Shown one piece after another: positions 62,837-64,000 of a DNA stretch of 64,000 nt. The position numbers and the translations under genes were made by a program. Within the stretch, counting starts at the first letter, position 1. Every line of letters begins with the position of its first letter. The notes below the pieces were generated by a model. The model worked only from the letters and a program-made list of their open reading frames with translations, was not told where the DNA came from and made no database searches. The DNA comes from an uncultured Pseudomonas sp. GTDB lineage: Bacteria > Pseudomonadota > Gammaproteobacteria > Pseudomonadales > Pseudomonadaceae. The stretch lies in assembly GCF_913777995.1 (NCBI RefSeq), contig NZ_CAJYVE010000034.1:186001-250000 (forward strand), written 5' to 3'.

Positions 62837-64000
62837 ATGAAAAAAGCTGAGCCCTCTTTCTACAACCTGGCCTGGCGCTGGCATTTCTACGCCGGGCTGT
62901 TCGTCGCGCCGTTCATGATCCTGCTGGCCCTCACCGGGATCATCTACCTGTTCAAGCCGCAGCTCGACAACCTGATGTACCGCGACTTCCTCCACGTGCA
63001 ACCCGGCACGCAGCGCATCAGCGCCGACATGCAGCAGCATGAGGTGCTGATGGGCTGGCCCGGTGCGAAAGTGAGCAAGTACTTTCCACCGGTGAACGCC
63101 GAAGGCAGCGCGCAGTTCGTGCTCAATTACCAAGGCCGCGACCTCAACGTGTTCATCGATCCCTACCGGGGCAATATCCTCAGCGTGCAGGATGCGAAGA
63201 ACAACCTGCAGGCCATCGCCCGGGGCCTGCACGCCGAACTGCTGATCGGTACGCCCGGCGACCGGCTCATCGAACTGGCCGCCGGCTGGGGTGTGGTGCT
63301 GGTGGTATCGGGGCTGTACCTGTGGTGGCCGCGCGGGCGCAACCCGGCCGGGGTGTTGTGGCCCCGGCTGTCGCGGCGCGGTCGGGTGCTATGGCGTGAC
63401 CTGCATGCGGTGAGCGGCTTCTGGGGCTCGCTGCTGCTGTTGTTCATGCTGCTCAGCGGCATGACCTGGACCGGCTTCTGGGGCAAGCAATATGCCGAGG
63501 TCTGGAACAGCTTCCCGGCGGCGATGTGGACCGACGTGCCGCAGTCCAAACGCCTGGCCGGCGAGCTGAACACGGCCACGCAGCAGACCGTGCCTTGGGC
63601 GGTGGAGAACACCCCGCTGCCGGTGTCCGGCGGCGAACATGCCGAGCACATGCAGCACCACGGCGCTTCCAGCGGCCCCGCCGACCCGCGGGTGAGCCTG
63701 CAGGATGTGGTGGATATCGCCACCCGTTACCAGATCGAACCCGGCTACAGCATCAGCGCGCCGAAGACCGCCGAGGGCGTGTACACGGTGTCGGTGTTCG
63801 CCGATGACCCGCGCAACGACGCCACCCTGCATATCGACCAGTACAGCGGCAAGGTGCTGGCCCAGGTGGGCTGGGAGCATTACGGCCTGGTATCGCGGGC
63901 TACCGAGCTGGGCGTGATGCTGCATGAAGGCAAGTTCTTCGGCTGGCTCAACCAGCTGCTGATGCTGCTGGTGTGCCTGATGATCCTGCTCGGTTCGGTC
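62837..64000 (+). CDS. PepSY-associated membrane protein, 3' end cut by window
   Basis: This gene runs off the right edge, and 388 codons are visible. It has a membrane helix at residues 20-40 (LFVAPFMILLALTGIIYLF), PepSY-like periplasmic domains, and further helices near 155, 200 and at the cut end. There is a His-rich patch, HAEHMQHHG. Proteins of this family (PiuB-like) are inner-membrane components near TonB receptors and are thought to act in iron or copper reduction or uptake. Context favours copper. GAGG lies nine bases before the ATG. Confidence 0.88.
   Translation, partial: MKKAEPSFYNLAWRWHFYAGLFVAPFMILLALTGIIYLFKPQLDNLMYRDFLHVQPGTQRISADMQQHEVLMGWPGAKVSKYFPPVNAEGSAQFVLNYQGRDLNVFIDPYRGNILSVQDAKNNLQAIARGLHAELLIGTPGDRLIELAAGWGVVLVVSGLYLWWPRGRNPAGVLWPRLSRRGRVLWRDLHAVSGFWGSLLLLFMLLSGMTWTGFWGKQYAEVWNSFPAAMWTDVPQSKRLAGELNTATQQTVPWAVENTPLPVSGGEHAEHMQHHGASSGPADPRVSLQDVVDIATRYQIEPGYSISAPKTAEGVYTVSVFADDPRNDATLHIDQYSGKVLAQVGWEHYGLVSRATELGVMLHEGKFFGWLNQLLMLLVCLMILLGSV

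Noticed and set aside
1..64000. tRNA/rRNA genes, CRISPR arrays, insertion sequences, integrases or phage genes
   Set aside because: I saw no cloverleaf-like sequence, regular repeat-spacer pattern, transposase or recombinase motif.

Overview
The window is about 64 kb of GC-rich chromosomal DNA with dense coding and the gene families and order of a Pseudomonas. It resembles the P. putida group most: a phosphate-regulated Xcp-type type II secretion system (T2SS) sits next to a PhoX phosphatase and a dedicated Tat translocase, and short GCGGC/GCCGC REP-like hairpins lie between genes. There is no tRNA, rRNA, CRISPR array, insertion sequence, integrase or prophage. Both ends cut through genes: a DapA-family gene on the left and a PepSY membrane protein on the right.

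Layout. (1) 1-4.5 kb, minus strand: a catabolic operon of GntR regulator, FAD amine oxidoreductase, MFS transporter and DapA-like aldolase/lyase, with a palindromic operator upstream of the regulator. (2) 4.7-20.5 kb: a phosphate-starvation secretion island. A leftward operon carries a Tat-exported SoxB-like lipoprotein followed by gspC-D-E-F-G-H-I-J-L-M-N, behind a clear PHO box. The rightward PhoX phosphatase (uxpB), the detached gspK and a tatABC operon with its own PHO box follow. Together they would export folded Tat lipoproteins to the periplasm and then across the outer membrane when phosphate is scarce. (3) 20.6-25.2 kb: an Lrp-type regulator and three rightward genes of unknown function, the last a secreted protein with one heme c motif. 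(4) 25.3-50.4 kb: a housekeeping block in P. aeruginosa-like order (speA, yciH, Nudix, DUF2333, gcbA, dsbD, aroQ, accBC, prmA, DUF3426, dusB-fis, purH, purD, retS). A beta-alanine catabolic module (LysR, aminotransferase, cupin, semialdehyde dehydrogenase) sits inside it. A nested stem-loop that looks like a structured RNA fills the purH-purD gap. (5) 50.5-53.3 kb: a MarC-family protein, then three tandem minus-strand genes that look like divergent copies of one undescribed protein family. (6) 53.6-61.2 kb: the cobalamin corrin-ring genes as two divergent operons (cobG-H-I-cbiG/cobJ and cobL-cbiD-cobK). (7) 61.3-64 kb: a copper-handling cluster (two DUF2946 proteins, a PCuAC chaperone and a PepSY membrane protein).

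The items most worth following up are the purH-purD RNA structure, the three-paralogue cassette, the TatC with Gln at two usually acidic positions, the SoxB-like lipoprotein that has lost its metal-binding motifs, and the unknown three-gene cassette with the secreted CxxCH protein.
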